A stretch of DNA of 56,425 bases, from contig JACDZG010000039.1 in assembly GCA_013426805.1 (NCBI GenBank), forward strand, positions 1 through 56,425, in the 5' to 3' direction. A program made the translations under genes and the position numbers. Each line of letters starts with the position of its first letter. The stretch's first letter is position 1. This DNA comes from Chromatiaceae bacterium (lineage in GTDB: Bacteria > Pseudomonadota > Gammaproteobacteria > Chromatiales > Chromatiaceae). Positions 7,879 through 17,400 of the stretch are shown here, piece by piece. The notes under the pieces were generated by a model. It made no database searches. It saw only the letters and a list, made by a program, of their open reading frames with translations, and was not told the DNA's origin.

Positions 7879-9459
7879 ATGCTTCCAGGTTCGGGTTCAT
7901 CCGCCGCGTCAGGCCAGCAGTGTCACCCGCCTGACCCACCATCTGGACCACACCCATTGCAACCGCTCAGCCCGTACCGTCTACTGCCGCTCTTCACCGA
8001 ACTGCCCGCCATTCGCCGTGTTCGGGCCTGGCTGGACCATTGGACGGTGCATACCACGACCTTCACCAAGATCGCCATCGGCTACTGTCTGATGGACTTC
8101 ACGACCTATGTCGCCTATTTACTGACCGGTCAGTTGCCGTCGTTGAGCGCCACCTACATCGAATGGCCCGCGGTCTTCTGGCTCTATGTCGCCGGGGTCG
8201 CGGTCGCCGCCATTTACGGGCGACGGGCGCATCACCGAATCGCGCGGGTCGGCAAATCATTCATTCCCGATACGCCGGGCGGCGACCGCCTGTCCGTTTT
8301 CTATCCGGCCCTGCGCGTCTTTTCCGACCCGATCCGCTATGCCAATCGCAACCCCCGCTATCTGAATCGGCTCGCCTACCTGATGATCGGGTTCGCGCTG
8401 CTGGTGCTGTTTCGCGTGCTGTTCTTTCTCGAAACGGTACCGGCCGACGGTGCCCATGCCATGGAGCTGATGACCTTACTCACGATCCCGATCTTCTGCC
8501 TGATCGTGCTGTTCGAGGAATATTATCGCGGCTACCTGTTCCAACTGCGTTATGTCCGTCGGCTCAATGCCCGGACCAAAGTGGCCGAGCAGGCCATTCA
8601 CGACGCCGACATGCTGCGGGTCAAGAATAAGGAACAGGAGGATGTCATGGCCCTGGTCGCGCACAAATTCCGCGGCTCGCTGGACCGCATCATCTATAAT
8701 ACAGACCATGAGAACAGCCCCTGGGTGCATCGCGAGGCGGTCAGCACCATGCGCGGTCTGCTCGATATTTTCGGCCTGATCTCGACCGATACCGAACTGC
8801 TGCGCCGCAAGCTGCAACAGGACCATACCGGCGACTCCAGCCTGGAGCAGGTCGCCATCCGCTCCCTGGGGCTCGCACTCGGACAACTGCTCTCCCGGCG
8901 CGGGAGCGAACGTATCCAGCAACATTTCCTGAGCTACGCGCGTGACAACGCGCTGGTCCCGGAGACCACCCGGCTGCGCGATTGGCATGAGCGGCACCTG
9001 CGCCTTGGCGAACAGTTGCGCGGCGAGTGGGAGCAGTCACTGATGGAACTACTCCCGCGGGCGGACCTGCCGCTGCTCTGCGAGTGGGTCGGTGCCCACT
9101 GTTTTCCGCTGCACGCCCACGGGTTCGCGGACGCACTCATCCGCTTCACCCCCTACGGCACCACGGAATCCTTCTTGACCATCCTGCTGACCGAGTCATT
9201 CACCAACCTCTTCAAATACTCGGCCTGCTCGGATCATGCGCCGGCGCGCGCCTGGTGCGACGTCGCCGCCGGCCACGTCGAACTGGGCTTCAGCAACCCG
9301 ACCACGCCGAGCGCCGCCGCGATGGTCAAGGGGAGCGGACGCGGCCATGATTTCTTACGCTTACTCACTGAGAAGCTGGACGGGACGGTCAACGCCGCCG
9401 CCGCCGGCCATCAATTCACCCTGGTCTTGCAGTTACCTGCAAACCTGTTCCTGGAGTAG
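7879..9459 (+). CDS. divergent membrane histidine kinase-like protein
   Basis: A 526-aa protein. About four membrane segments lie in the N-terminal half (IAIGYCLMDFTTYVAYLL, WPAVFWLYVAGVAVAAIYG, LMIGFALLVLFRVLFF, LLTIPIFCLIVLFEEYY). A short coiled stretch leads to a degenerate H-box MALVAHKFRGSLDRI (H262; canonical AHELRTPL). Near the C-terminus are an N-box-like ESFTNLFKYS (N443) and a G-box-like GSGRGHDFLRLL, so a HATPase_c fold is likely but divergent. The first 26 residues are Pro/Ser-rich and unlike protein; a TTG at 7957 (LQPLSPYRLL) may be the true start. Only 5 nt precede the receiver-like gene, so the two probably form a two-component pair. The signal sensed is unknown. Confidence 0.65.
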   Translation: MLPGSGSSAASGQQCHPPDPPSGPHPLQPLSPYRLLPLFTELPAIRRVRAWLDHWTVHTTTFTKIAIGYCLMDFTTYVAYLLTGQLPSLSATYIEWPAVFWLYVAGVAVAAIYGRRAHHRIARVGKSFIPDTPGGDRLSVFYPALRVFSDPIRYANRNPRYLNRLAYLMIGFALLVLFRVLFFLETVPADGAHAMELMTLLTIPIFCLIVLFEEYYRGYLFQLRYVRRLNARTKVAEQAIHDADMLRVKNKEQEDVMALVAHKFRGSLDRIIYNTDHENSPWVHREAVSTMRGLLDIFGLISTDTELLRRKLQQDHTGDSSLEQVAIRSLGLALGQLLSRRGSERIQQHFLSYARDNALVPETTRLRDWHERHLRLGEQLRGEWEQSLMELLPRADLPLLCEWVGAHCFPLHAHGFADALIRFTPYGTTESFLTILLTESFTNLFKYSACSDHAPARAWCDVAAGHVELGFSNPTTPSAAAMVKGSGRGHDFLRLLTEKLDGTVNAAAAGHQFTLVLQLPANLFLE

Positions 9460-9464
9460 GGCCA

Positions 9465-11024
9465 ATGAGCCATTTTCTGTGGATCGAAGACTTTGAAAGC
9501 GATATCCAGGCCACCGTCGATCAGGTCTTCGGCCTGGCCGACGCGCCGACTGCCGTGCAGGACCTCAAAGAATGGCTGGAGGACCGCGGCGTCACCCTCA
9601 AGACAACCTTCTTTGCCGCCTTGCGTTTCGTTCGTGATCCCATGCGCTTGAGCGAAATCGACTATGTGGTCATCGATATCGACCTGAAGCCCTATGAGGA
9701 TTACGACCTGGATGACCCGGCCTGTGTCGCCGAGATCGACAGCTTTCTGCGGGAGAAAGGCTATCTGCGGGAGCAGCGGGGCGATAGTCAACCCCTGGGA
9801 CCGGTATGGCGTGCCGCCGTCAATGAATTGAAGAAAGTGGCAGGCTATCACATCTTCACCGAACTGCTGATCGAAGCCGGGTTCCCGAAGCGGCACATCC
9901 TGTTCTGCTCGAATCACGGGGATCAGCTCACTTCCATTACGCAGGCGTTTGCCGCGGCGAAACTGCACCCCCCGGTCATCCATACCAAACGGGATGCCGA
10001 GGTCAATCGCTGGATCCTTGATAAGCGCGCGGACGAATATTCGGTCTTGCGCCGCGGGATACTGCGCGGTTGTGCCGCCGCGGAGGCGATGATGGACCAA
10101 GGTGACGGGGCCGCTTTGGTCTTCGCGCTCTTCTTCAAGCGGGAGGACGAACCGGAATGGCCGCCGGGACCGGCCTGTCCCGTCTATGTGCGCGACTATT
10201 TGGGCAGCCTGACCGCCCTGCTGCCCTTGACCGCACCGCGGCCGGCGGAACAGCGCAAGCAGCGTTATCGGATCTTCCTGCACGCCCTGAGCCGGGAATG
10301 GGACAATCGCGCCAAGGTCAATCACCTGCAGGACAAGGGCACCTACATGGCCGCCTACGGCACCATCTTGAAGGAAGTCCGTAATTGGACCTCGCATACC
10401 CAACTGCTCGATGATCTGAGCGAGGCCGATGTGGCCTTCATCTTCATGGCGAATCTGCGGGCCATGTTCGCCTTCCCGCCGGAATTGCAGCCGCATGAGC
10501 GGCTGCTGCTCGACCTGCTCGGCCGCGCCTATGGGGAGGTGAGTGAAGACCTGGCCCGTGAACTGATCGGCGAGGATGCGCCGGGACGCAAACTTCCGCT
10601 GGACCGCGTCTATTTCGAGACCAAGCGCATGCTCGGCGAGCGGCGCAGCGCCGACGACAACGATCCCTATTACGATCAACTGATTCGGGAACTGGAAAAG
10701 GACACCTCGAATCGCGTCGATGAACGTGACCGGCACTTCTTCCTGCAAAGCCTTTATCGCATGTTCTGGTTCTATCCCAGCCGCATGAAGCGCGTGAAAT
10801 ACGGCTGGGCTCCATCGAGTGATTCCGGGACCACGACCCTGTTCCGCTATTTCGATTATTCACGCAACCAGCAACACAGTTTTGCCTTCCACCTGGCACG
10901 GCATATCCTGATCCGCAGCTTCCCGGAGACATTTGCGCGGCTGCGCGACGAGGACCGTGATCAGCATGTCGGCCACAGCGATCATCCTGATTTATCCACA
11001 GATGCCACAGATGTTCACAGATGA
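9465..11024 (+). CDS. receiver-like protein with a large unknown effector region
   Basis: 519 aa. The N-terminus looks like a degenerate response-regulator receiver: FLWIEDFESD gives acidic residues E8/D9, and IDYVVIDIDLKPYEDYD gives a candidate phosphoacceptor D71 (D73 also possible), with an acidic insert where the usual LPG loop would be. HILFCSN near residue 147 could be the beta-4 strand. The remaining 350 residues have no domain I recognise, and no helix-turn-helix or enzyme motif. Preceded by GGAG and 5 nt after the divergent kinase. The last dozen residues (LSTDATDVHR) are encoded by an intergenic CACAGATG repeat, so the native C-terminus may have been altered by repeat insertion. Confidence 0.6.
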   Translation: MSHFLWIEDFESDIQATVDQVFGLADAPTAVQDLKEWLEDRGVTLKTTFFAALRFVRDPMRLSEIDYVVIDIDLKPYEDYDLDDPACVAEIDSFLREKGYLREQRGDSQPLGPVWRAAVNELKKVAGYHIFTELLIEAGFPKRHILFCSNHGDQLTSITQAFAAAKLHPPVIHTKRDAEVNRWILDKRADEYSVLRRGILRGCAAAEAMMDQGDGAALVFALFFKREDEPEWPPGPACPVYVRDYLGSLTALLPLTAPRPAEQRKQRYRIFLHALSREWDNRAKVNHLQDKGTYMAAYGTILKEVRNWTSHTQLLDDLSEADVAFIFMANLRAMFAFPPELQPHERLLLDLLGRAYGEVSEDLARELIGEDAPGRKLPLDRVYFETKRMLGERRSADDNDPYYDQLIRELEKDTSNRVDERDRHFFLQSLYRMFWFYPSRMKRVKYGWAPSSDSGTTTLFRYFDYSRNQQHSFAFHLARHILIRSFPETFARLRDEDRDQHVGHSDHPDLSTDATDVHR

Positions 11025-11050
11025 AGAAAGGCATCTGTATTCATCTGTGA
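10994..11050. repeat. CACAGATG direct and inverted repeats
   Basis: CACAGATG occurs three times in 30 bp on the plus strand (the first two are CCACAGATG), followed by CATCTGTAT and CATCTGTGA in inverted orientation. This is a common intergenic repeat type in proteobacteria. Here it overlaps the 3' end of the receiver-like gene. Confidence 0.6.
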
Positions 11051-11097
11051 ATCAGACTTCCGACCTGGTACCCCATGCCAACTTCAGTTGCTACGTC

Positions 11098-11118
11098 ATT
11101 CCGGCAGGATGCCGGAAT
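11098..11118. repeat. short palindrome ATTCCGGC...GCCGGAAT
   Basis: An 8-bp perfect inverted repeat with a 5-nt loop in the spacer before the L,D-transpeptidase gene. It has no U-tract, so it is more likely a dispersed palindromic element than an intrinsic terminator. Confidence 0.45.
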
Positions 11119-11239
11119 CCAGTGCCATGGATGGTACTTCGCAGCGAGCACGGACCTGCAAGATAAGATGGAACGCCCTACCAGGACCTCGGCCGGAGTT
11201 GGCCGGAGCGATCATCGATGCCGGAGCGAGAATGAAAAA

Positions 11240-11794
11240 ATGACGACTTCATCCCATATCGCTATCGCTATCGACAGCCAGACCCTGACCCTCTTTGCGG
11301 GAGAACGGGTGCACGCCCGCTATCCGGTCTCGACCGCCTTGAACGGCGTGGGAGAATTGAACGGGAGTGGCTGCACACCGCGCGGACTGCACCGGGTGCG
11401 GCTGCGCATCGGCGCCGGCTGTCCCGTCGGCACCGTGTTCCGTGCCCGCCGCCCGACCGGCGAGATCTATGGACCTGAACTGGCGGCGGCCTACCCGGAA
11501 CGTGACTGGATCTTGACCCGCATCCTGTGGCTGACCGGATGCGAATCAGGCATCAACCGCGGCGGCGGTGTCGACACGCTCCGCCGCTTCATTTATATCC
11601 ACGGCTGCCCGGACTGCGTGCCTTTGGGAGAACCCCGCTCCCATGGTTGCATCCGGATGCACAGCGCGGAGCTGGTGGACTTGTTCGATGCCACTCCGGT
11701 GGGGACGCCGGTACAGATCCGCACTCGCGATTACGATCTTACTCCCCATAGCCTCCACGCCCGGTCCCGCGAATATCACGGGCGAAATAGCTGA
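11240..11794 (+). CDS. L,D-transpeptidase (YkuD family)
   Basis: A 184-aa protein with a YkuD catalytic domain. The signature is HGCPDCVPLGEPRSHGCIRM, with catalytic C137 and H135 and the upstream H121. Such enzymes make 3-3 peptidoglycan crosslinks or attach lipoproteins to peptidoglycan. From the chosen ATG (MTTSSHIAIA) there is no signal peptide, which is odd for an enzyme acting in the periplasm; small YkuD proteins of this kind do occur. An upstream extension to 11075 is in frame but reads through repeat sequence and is unlikely. The 3' end overlaps glgC on the opposite strand by 56 bp. Confidence 0.85.
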   Translation: MTTSSHIAIAIDSQTLTLFAGERVHARYPVSTALNGVGELNGSGCTPRGLHRVRLRIGAGCPVGTVFRARRPTGEIYGPELAAAYPERDWILTRILWLTGCESGINRGGGVDTLRRFIYIHGCPDCVPLGEPRSHGCIRMHSAELVDLFDATPVGTPVQIRTRDYDLTPHSLHARSREYHGRNS

Positions 11795-12998
11795 CGCGGC
11801 CTGCGGGAATCACGGTCACACCGCCCGGCGTTACCGTATAACGCTGACGGTCCTTTTCCGCATCGAAACCGATTCGCTCGCCCGCTTCGATAAGGTTATG
11901 ACGGTCCACGATCACGTTGCGCAGATGCGCTCCGCGGGAGACCCGCACATAGTCCATGACGATACAGTTCTCCAGGACCACGTCATCCTCGATCACCGTC
12001 TCGCGCCGGATGATGGAGTTGGTGATACGCGTCCCCTCATGGATCACGGTGGCGGCACCGAGCAGACTGTTGCGGATTTCGCCACCCTGGATGCGCGCGA
12101 CCGGCCCCTGGTAACCGCTGGAGAATACGGGCCACTCGGGGTTGAACATATCGAACGTCGGCTGCGCGCCCAACACGTCTTTATGGGCATCGAAGTAGGC
12201 GTCGATGTTACCCACATCGCGCCAATAGACACGGTCCTCGTAATCCTTGATACCGGGAATGATGTTGGTGGCAAAATCATAGGCGAACAGCCGATGGGTT
12301 TGCAGCAGCCGCGGCAGCACATGGTGACCAAAATCGGTTTCGCCGGCCTCCTGGGTCTCGCGCAGCGCCTGGAGCAGCACATCGGTGTTGAAGACGTAGT
12401 TGCCCATGGAGGCATAGGCCTGGGTGGGGTCGGTGGCCAAAGGCGTGGGATGGGCCGGCTTCTCTTCGAACGCGCTGATCTGCCCCTGGGCATTGGCGGC
12501 AATGACACCGAACGAGGAGGCATCCCGCAGCGGCACCGGCAGGGCGGCAATGGTCACATCGGCCTGGCGCTCTTTGTGGAAGTCCACCATCTGCCGGATA
12601 TCCATCCGGTAGATATGATCCGCCCCGAACACCACCACCAGGTCGGGCCGATGCTCCTCGATCAGGTTGATGTTCTGGTGAACGGCATCCGCGGTCCCCT
12701 GGAACCAATGATCGCCGGCGCGCATCTGCGGCGGCACCACGGTGACGAACTGACTCTGCAGCAAGGGCGAGATGGTCCAGGCTTTGCGGACATGCTCGAT
12801 CAATGACTGTGACTTGTATTGCACCAGCAGATAGATGGTCTGGATCTGGGAATTGACCAGATTGCTGAGCACGAAATCGACGATACGGTAGCGGGAACCG
12901 AAGGGCACCGAAGGCTTGGAGCGGGCTGAGGTCAGCGGTTGGAGCCGGGCGCCTTGGCCGCCGGCCATGACGAAGGCAATGATTCGATCGTTATTCAT
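11739..12998 (-). CDS. glgC: glucose-1-phosphate adenylyltransferase (ADP-glucose pyrophosphorylase)
   Basis: 419 aa, full length for GlgC. It makes ADP-glucose from glucose-1-phosphate and ATP, the committed step of glycogen synthesis. The N-terminal nucleotidyltransferase motif is FVMAGGQGARLQPLTSARSKPSVPFG. VVFGADHIYRMD and FEEKPAHP mark the active site, and a C-terminal left-handed beta-helix carries hexapeptide-like repeats (ITNSIIRRETVIEDDVVLENCIV, split between strands). ATG start preceded by GGAGGA. Convergent with the L,D-transpeptidase and overlapping it by 56 bp. Confidence 0.95.
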   Translation of the reverse strand: MNNDRIIAFVMAGGQGARLQPLTSARSKPSVPFGSRYRIVDFVLSNLVNSQIQTIYLLVQYKSQSLIEHVRKAWTISPLLQSQFVTVVPPQMRAGDHWFQGTADAVHQNINLIEEHRPDLVVVFGADHIYRMDIRQMVDFHKERQADVTIAALPVPLRDASSFGVIAANAQGQISAFEEKPAHPTPLATDPTQAYASMGNYVFNTDVLLQALRETQEAGETDFGHHVLPRLLQTHRLFAYDFATNIIPGIKDYEDRVYWRDVGNIDAYFDAHKDVLGAQPTFDMFNPEWPVFSSGYQGPVARIQGGEIRNSLLGAATVIHEGTRITNSIIRRETVIEDDVVLENCIVMDYVRVSRGAHLRNVIVDRHNLIEAGERIGFDAEKDRQRYTVTPGGVTVIPAGRVSYFARDIRGTGRGGYGE

Positions 12999-13526
12999 GA
13001 TTCCTCCACGTGCCCGTGGTCTGGGCCATCAGTGATGTTGCCGCCCGCAACGAGGGCGGTGGCGCTCCCCGAGATGCGCGTCATCCCGGGCGGCGACCAT
13101 GGTGTACCCGCTTCGCCCGCCTCACGGCGGCGCGGGCGCCTGATCAACCCTCGTCCTGCCCTGGGCCGCCCGATGCCCGCCAACGGCTGCTGCGCCGCCG
13201 CGTCCACCCGGCTCCTTCGCCCGCGTCCTTGCCCGACCTTAAGAGTAGGCATGGTACGGCAGAAATGCCCAAGTTTCTTGCTCTACCGACCAAGGGCCCC
13301 GACCTTTTTCGTTGAGCGGTAGGGCGCGCGGCCTTGCTGATCGCTCCGGCCGACCGACCGTGCTCGGTTCGCGCCGCGGACCCGCCGGGCGGTCCGCGAT
13401 CCATAGGTCCGCTGCCAATCGCCTGAGTCTAGGTCGGATGGCTGATGAGATCGGCGGGCTAGGTAGACTGATTCTGGCGCGTCGACTTATGCTACGCTTT
13501 GTAGGCACACATATGCGAGCCATTCC
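12999..13526. other. intergenic region, no gene seen
   Basis: Very GC-rich spacer between divergent glgC and the antitoxin gene. Frames on both strands are short and lack ribosome-binding sites. It must contain the glgC promoter near 13000-13100, but no consensus hexamers were recognised. A TATGCT hexamer at about 13487 could be the -10 of the toxin-antitoxin promoter. Confidence 0.4.
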
Positions 13527-13859
13527 ATGGAAACACTTGATGTCTTCTCCGTCCGGGATCTCCGCACCCGCTCCGGCGACCTGCTGAAGGACGCCGAGCT
13601 CGGCCAGATATCACTCATCACGAAACACGGCCGTCCCGCCATCCTCGCCGTGCCGTTCGACCGACGACTGCTGGACCAAGGCGTCCACCGCGCCTTGGCA
13701 CTGAGTCTGTTCGAGCGCCGGCAACTGACCCTGGCGCAAGCGGCCAAGGTTGCCGGGCTGTCCTTGGGCGAATTTATCGACCTGCTCGGGTCGCTCGGCC
13801 TGGCTGCGGTGGATTATCCGGTGGAGGAATTAGCGGGCGAATTGGATGCCGCACTCTGA
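13527..13859 (+). CDS. antitoxin: Phd-like N-terminus fused to UPF0175-like C-terminus
   Basis: A 110-aa protein. Residues 1-50 (VFSVRDLRTRSGDLLKDAELGQISLITKHGRPAILAVPFD) are a Phd/YefM-type DNA-binding antitoxin domain. Residues 55-105 (ALSLFERRQLTLAQAAKVAG, then LSLGEFIDLLGSLG) match the UPF0175 domain, which usually stands alone beside PIN-like DUF3368 toxins. The stop overlaps the toxin start by 14 nt, so the two are translationally coupled. It probably neutralises the toxin and autorepresses the operon. Confidence 0.8.
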   Translation: METLDVFSVRDLRTRSGDLLKDAELGQISLITKHGRPAILAVPFDRRLLDQGVHRALALSLFERRQLTLAQAAKVAGLSLGEFIDLLGSLGLAAVDYPVEELAGELDAAL

Positions 13860-14385
13860 CCGTATCCTTGCGAACAAGGTCGTCGTCGCGGACGCGGGAC
13901 CATTGATCGGCCTGGGCCGCATCGACCGTCTGTCACTGCTGACCTCCCTTTGCGGGTCCGTGCTGGTTCCCGAAATCGTTCTGGCCGAGCTGTGCCTGGA
14001 TTCGGACCGACCGGGAACACGGGTGTTGTCGTCGGCCCATGCCGCGGGCGCAATACAACCGCGACCGCTTGCCCAAAGCGACGACCCGGAGCATGGCCGT
14101 CTGTGTCTGTCGCTGGACCGCGGGGAGGCATCGGCGATTCTGCTGGCCGAGCAAACCCGCTGTCGCTTCCTACTGATCGATGAGCACCGCGGCCGGGAGA
14201 TCGCCAGGCGCCGCAGGCTCCCGGTGGTGGGCCTGGCCGGGGTGCTGTTGGCCGCCAAACGGTCTGCTCTGCTTGACCGCGTCGCGCCGGTCTTGACGGA
14301 GCTATCGCGGCAAGGCTATCGGTTAGCGGACGGGCTGGTCACCGAGGTCTTGCGTCTGGCCGGCGAGGCGGGTCCTGGCCGCTGA
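13846..14385 (+). CDS. DUF3368-type PIN-like toxin
   Basis: A 179-aa PIN-fold protein. VVVADAGPLIGLGRI supplies the first acidic residue, VPEIVLAELC the second, LDRGEASAILLAEQ the third and FLLIDEHRGREIARR the fourth, in the order expected for a metal-dependent RNase. LPVVGLAGVLLAAK is the typical DUF3368 ending. Family knowledge makes it the ribonuclease toxin of a type II toxin-antitoxin pair with the preceding gene. Confidence 0.85.
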   Translation: MPHSDRILANKVVVADAGPLIGLGRIDRLSLLTSLCGSVLVPEIVLAELCLDSDRPGTRVLSSAHAAGAIQPRPLAQSDDPEHGRLCLSLDRGEASAILLAEQTRCRFLLIDEHRGREIARRRRLPVVGLAGVLLAAKRSALLDRVAPVLTELSRQGYRLADGLVTEVLRLAGEAGPGR

Positions 14386-14486
14386 CGAGCCAAGGACACA
14401 TCGGCCGGACGGAATGACCTCGTGCGTGCGGACCGACCACCGTGCAGATCGCGCGATAGCCGGGTTGATGACCAAGGCCCCAGGGT

Positions 14487-17400
14487 TTACAGGTCCCAGC
14501 GCCCCAGCACCGCCTTGGTCGCGGCATCCACGACCAGCACCCGCACGCGATTCGTGGGGGTGATGCCGAGCACGGCGACCGCGGGGCTGCCGTTGAGGTC
14601 AGGCAGCACCGCCAGGTCGTACGGCGTCAAGCGCTCCAGCCCGAGATTGTCGACCAGCGCACCGCTCAGCGGGTCGCGCAGCTCGAGCTTGGTCGCCCCG
14701 GCGGCGTCGCGGCTCAGCACCCCGACCTCGTCGACGCCGTTGCCGTCGAGGTCGGGCAGTGCCGCCACGCGCCGCGGCTGGAAGTCCGGGTGGTACCAGA
14801 CCTGCCCGAGCGGCGCGCCGCCGACCGCCGCGAGCGTGGTCACCCCCCCGCGCAGGTTGCGCTGCTCCAGCACCGCCGGTACCGGGGCGCCGGAGACGCT
14901 CACCTCGACCAGACCGAGCGGGCTCGCACCCGCCGCCAGCCGGACATCCGCGATCACGGCGCCGCCGCGGCTGTCGCGCCGCTCGAACCGGGTGCGCGGG
15001 GGCCGTGTCGCGGGATCGCCGCTGCCGAGCACCGCCAGCTCGGCGGCGCCGTTGCCGTCGGCGTCCGCCAACGCGGCGAAGTCGAGCGGCCGGTTGGCGG
15101 GGTCGAAGGCGACCGTGCCGAGCGCCGCACCGCTGCGCGCGTCGTACAGCGCCGCCGTGACCGCCTCCAGGCCGGAGCGTTCGGCGTTCTCGCGCGTGCT
15201 CAGTACCGCCAGCACCACCTCGGTGCCCGTCGGATCGGCCAGCACCGCGAGCCGCTCCGGGGTGTCGGCGGCATCGAGCGCGAGTGCCCGCAGCCGCGCC
15301 CCATCCAGACCGTCGAGGATCTCGAGCTGAACGGCGTCGGCGCGGCGCGTGCGACTCAGCAACGCCAACTCCGCGGCCCCGTTGCCGTTGAGATCCGGCA
15401 GCGCGGCCAGCGCGATCGACTCGTAGGCGGGAGCGAAGGCGAGGCTGCGCAGCACTGTCCCGGTGCCGTCCAGGATGCGGGCGGTCGGTGCCCCCGCCCC
15501 GTCCTCGGTCAGGACCGCCAGGCGCGCGGTGTCCGCCCCGTCGCCGACGGCGAGTGCCGCCAAGGCCACCGGTCGCATCCGTACATCAATGATTTTGGCG
15601 ATGAAGGCATCCCAGCCCCCCCCGGAGTCGGGCTGCAGCGCGTGGCGGGTCGGGAAATCGCTGCAATTCGTGTATCCCGTCACGTACGCCTGCCCGGCCG
15701 CGTCGACGGCGATGCCGTGGCCTACGTCCTCGGCGCCGCAGTCTTCGGTCGGGGTGCCGCCGAGGGTGGTCGAGTAGACCAGCGTGCTGCCGTCGGCGCT
15801 GAGCTTGGTGACGAAGGCATCGCCCTCGTAAAGTACGCCGTCGAGCTGCAACGCCTGGTGGGTCGGGAAGTCGTTGGAGTACGTGGTTCCCGTCACGTAC
15901 GCCTGCCCGCCCGCGTCGACGGCGATACCGGAGCCGCCGTCCCCGCCGCCGCCGCCAAGGTAGGTCGAATAGACCAGCGCCGAGCCGTCGGCGGCGAGCT
16001 TGGCGACGAAGGCATCGCTGTACCCGCGGTGCTTCGGCTGCAGCGCCAGACGGGTCGGGAAGTCGTTGGAGGACGTGGTTCCCGTCACGTACGCCTGCTC
16101 GGTCGCGTCGACGGCGATACCGGAACCGGCGTCCCGGCGGCTGCCGCCGAGGTAGGTCGAATAGACCAGCGTGCTGCCGTCGGCGCTGAGCTTGGCGATG
16201 AAGGCATCGTCATGCCTTCTGCCGAAGCTGCCGAAGTCGGGCTGCAGGGCGTTGCTGGTCGGGAAGTCCCTGGAGTTCGTGGATCCCGTCACGTACGCTT
16301 GCCCGGTCGCGTCGACAGCCATGCCTGCGCCGCTATCGGAGTCCCTGCCGCCGAGGTAGGTCGCGTAGACGAGCGTGCTGCCGTCGGCGGCGAGCTTGGC
16401 GACAAAGGCGTCTTCGTATCCTCCGCCGAAGTCGGGCTGCAGCGCTTGGTGGGTCGGGAAGTCGGTGGACTGGGTCACTCCCGTCACGTAGGCCTGCCCG
16501 GTCGCGTCGACGGCAATGCCGGAGCTGAAGAAGTGGCTGGATTCCCCGCCGGTACCGCCGAGGTAGGTCGAGTACACCAAGGTGCTGCCATTGGCGGCGA
16601 GCTTGGCGACGAAGGCGTCGTTTTCTCCTCCGCCGAAGTGGGGCTGTAGGGCGTGGCGGGTCGGGAAATTGCGGGAATTGGTCCGTCCCGTCACATACGC
16701 CTGCCCGGTCGCGTCGACGGCGATGCCGAAGCCGGAGTCCCAGCCGGTGCCGCCGAGGTAGGTCGCGTACACCAGCGTGCGGCCGTCGGCGGCGAGCTTG
16801 GCGACGAAGACATCAATGCCGTAGTCCGAACCAGAGATGTCGGGCTGCAGCCCGTGGCGGGTCGGGAAGTTGCGGGAATTGGTCAGCCCCGTCACATACG
16901 CCTGCCCGGCCGCGTCGACGGCGATGCCGTAGCCGGGGTCGGCGTCGTTGGAGTCGTTGTAGCCGCTGCCCCCCAGATAGGTCGAATACTCCAACACCGG
17001 ATCGATCACCAGCGGACGGGTCCGGTCGTAGTCCTCAAGCGCCAGCGTCACCTGCCGGTTGTCCGCCAGCACATAACGGGTCGCAATCGGCGTGCGCGTG
17101 CCGTCGGTCTCCTGATAGACCACCGGGCGGTGTTGGATCACCTGCTGCGCGCCGAGGCTCAGCACCAGATCGCCGGAGTCGTCCAGGGTCATGTGATCCG
17201 CGCCCTCGAAAGCGAGCCGGATCACCCCGGGGTCCGCCTCCGGGCGCAGCACCAGGTCGTACTCAAGCTGCCCGCCGCGGCCGTAGTAGACCAGGTCGAT
17301 GCCGGGGTAGACGCCGTGATAGCGCACCTTGGCGTAGGTCGCCACTCCGGTGCGCCAAGCCGCCGGATCGTCGCCGAGCAGATAGTTGACCGTGCCCGAC

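Noticed and set aside
15600-16990. Regularly spaced repeats that could suggest CRISPR
   Set aside because: The period of about 180 bp encodes SBBP protein repeats in a long reading frame; no short identical repeats with unique spacers.
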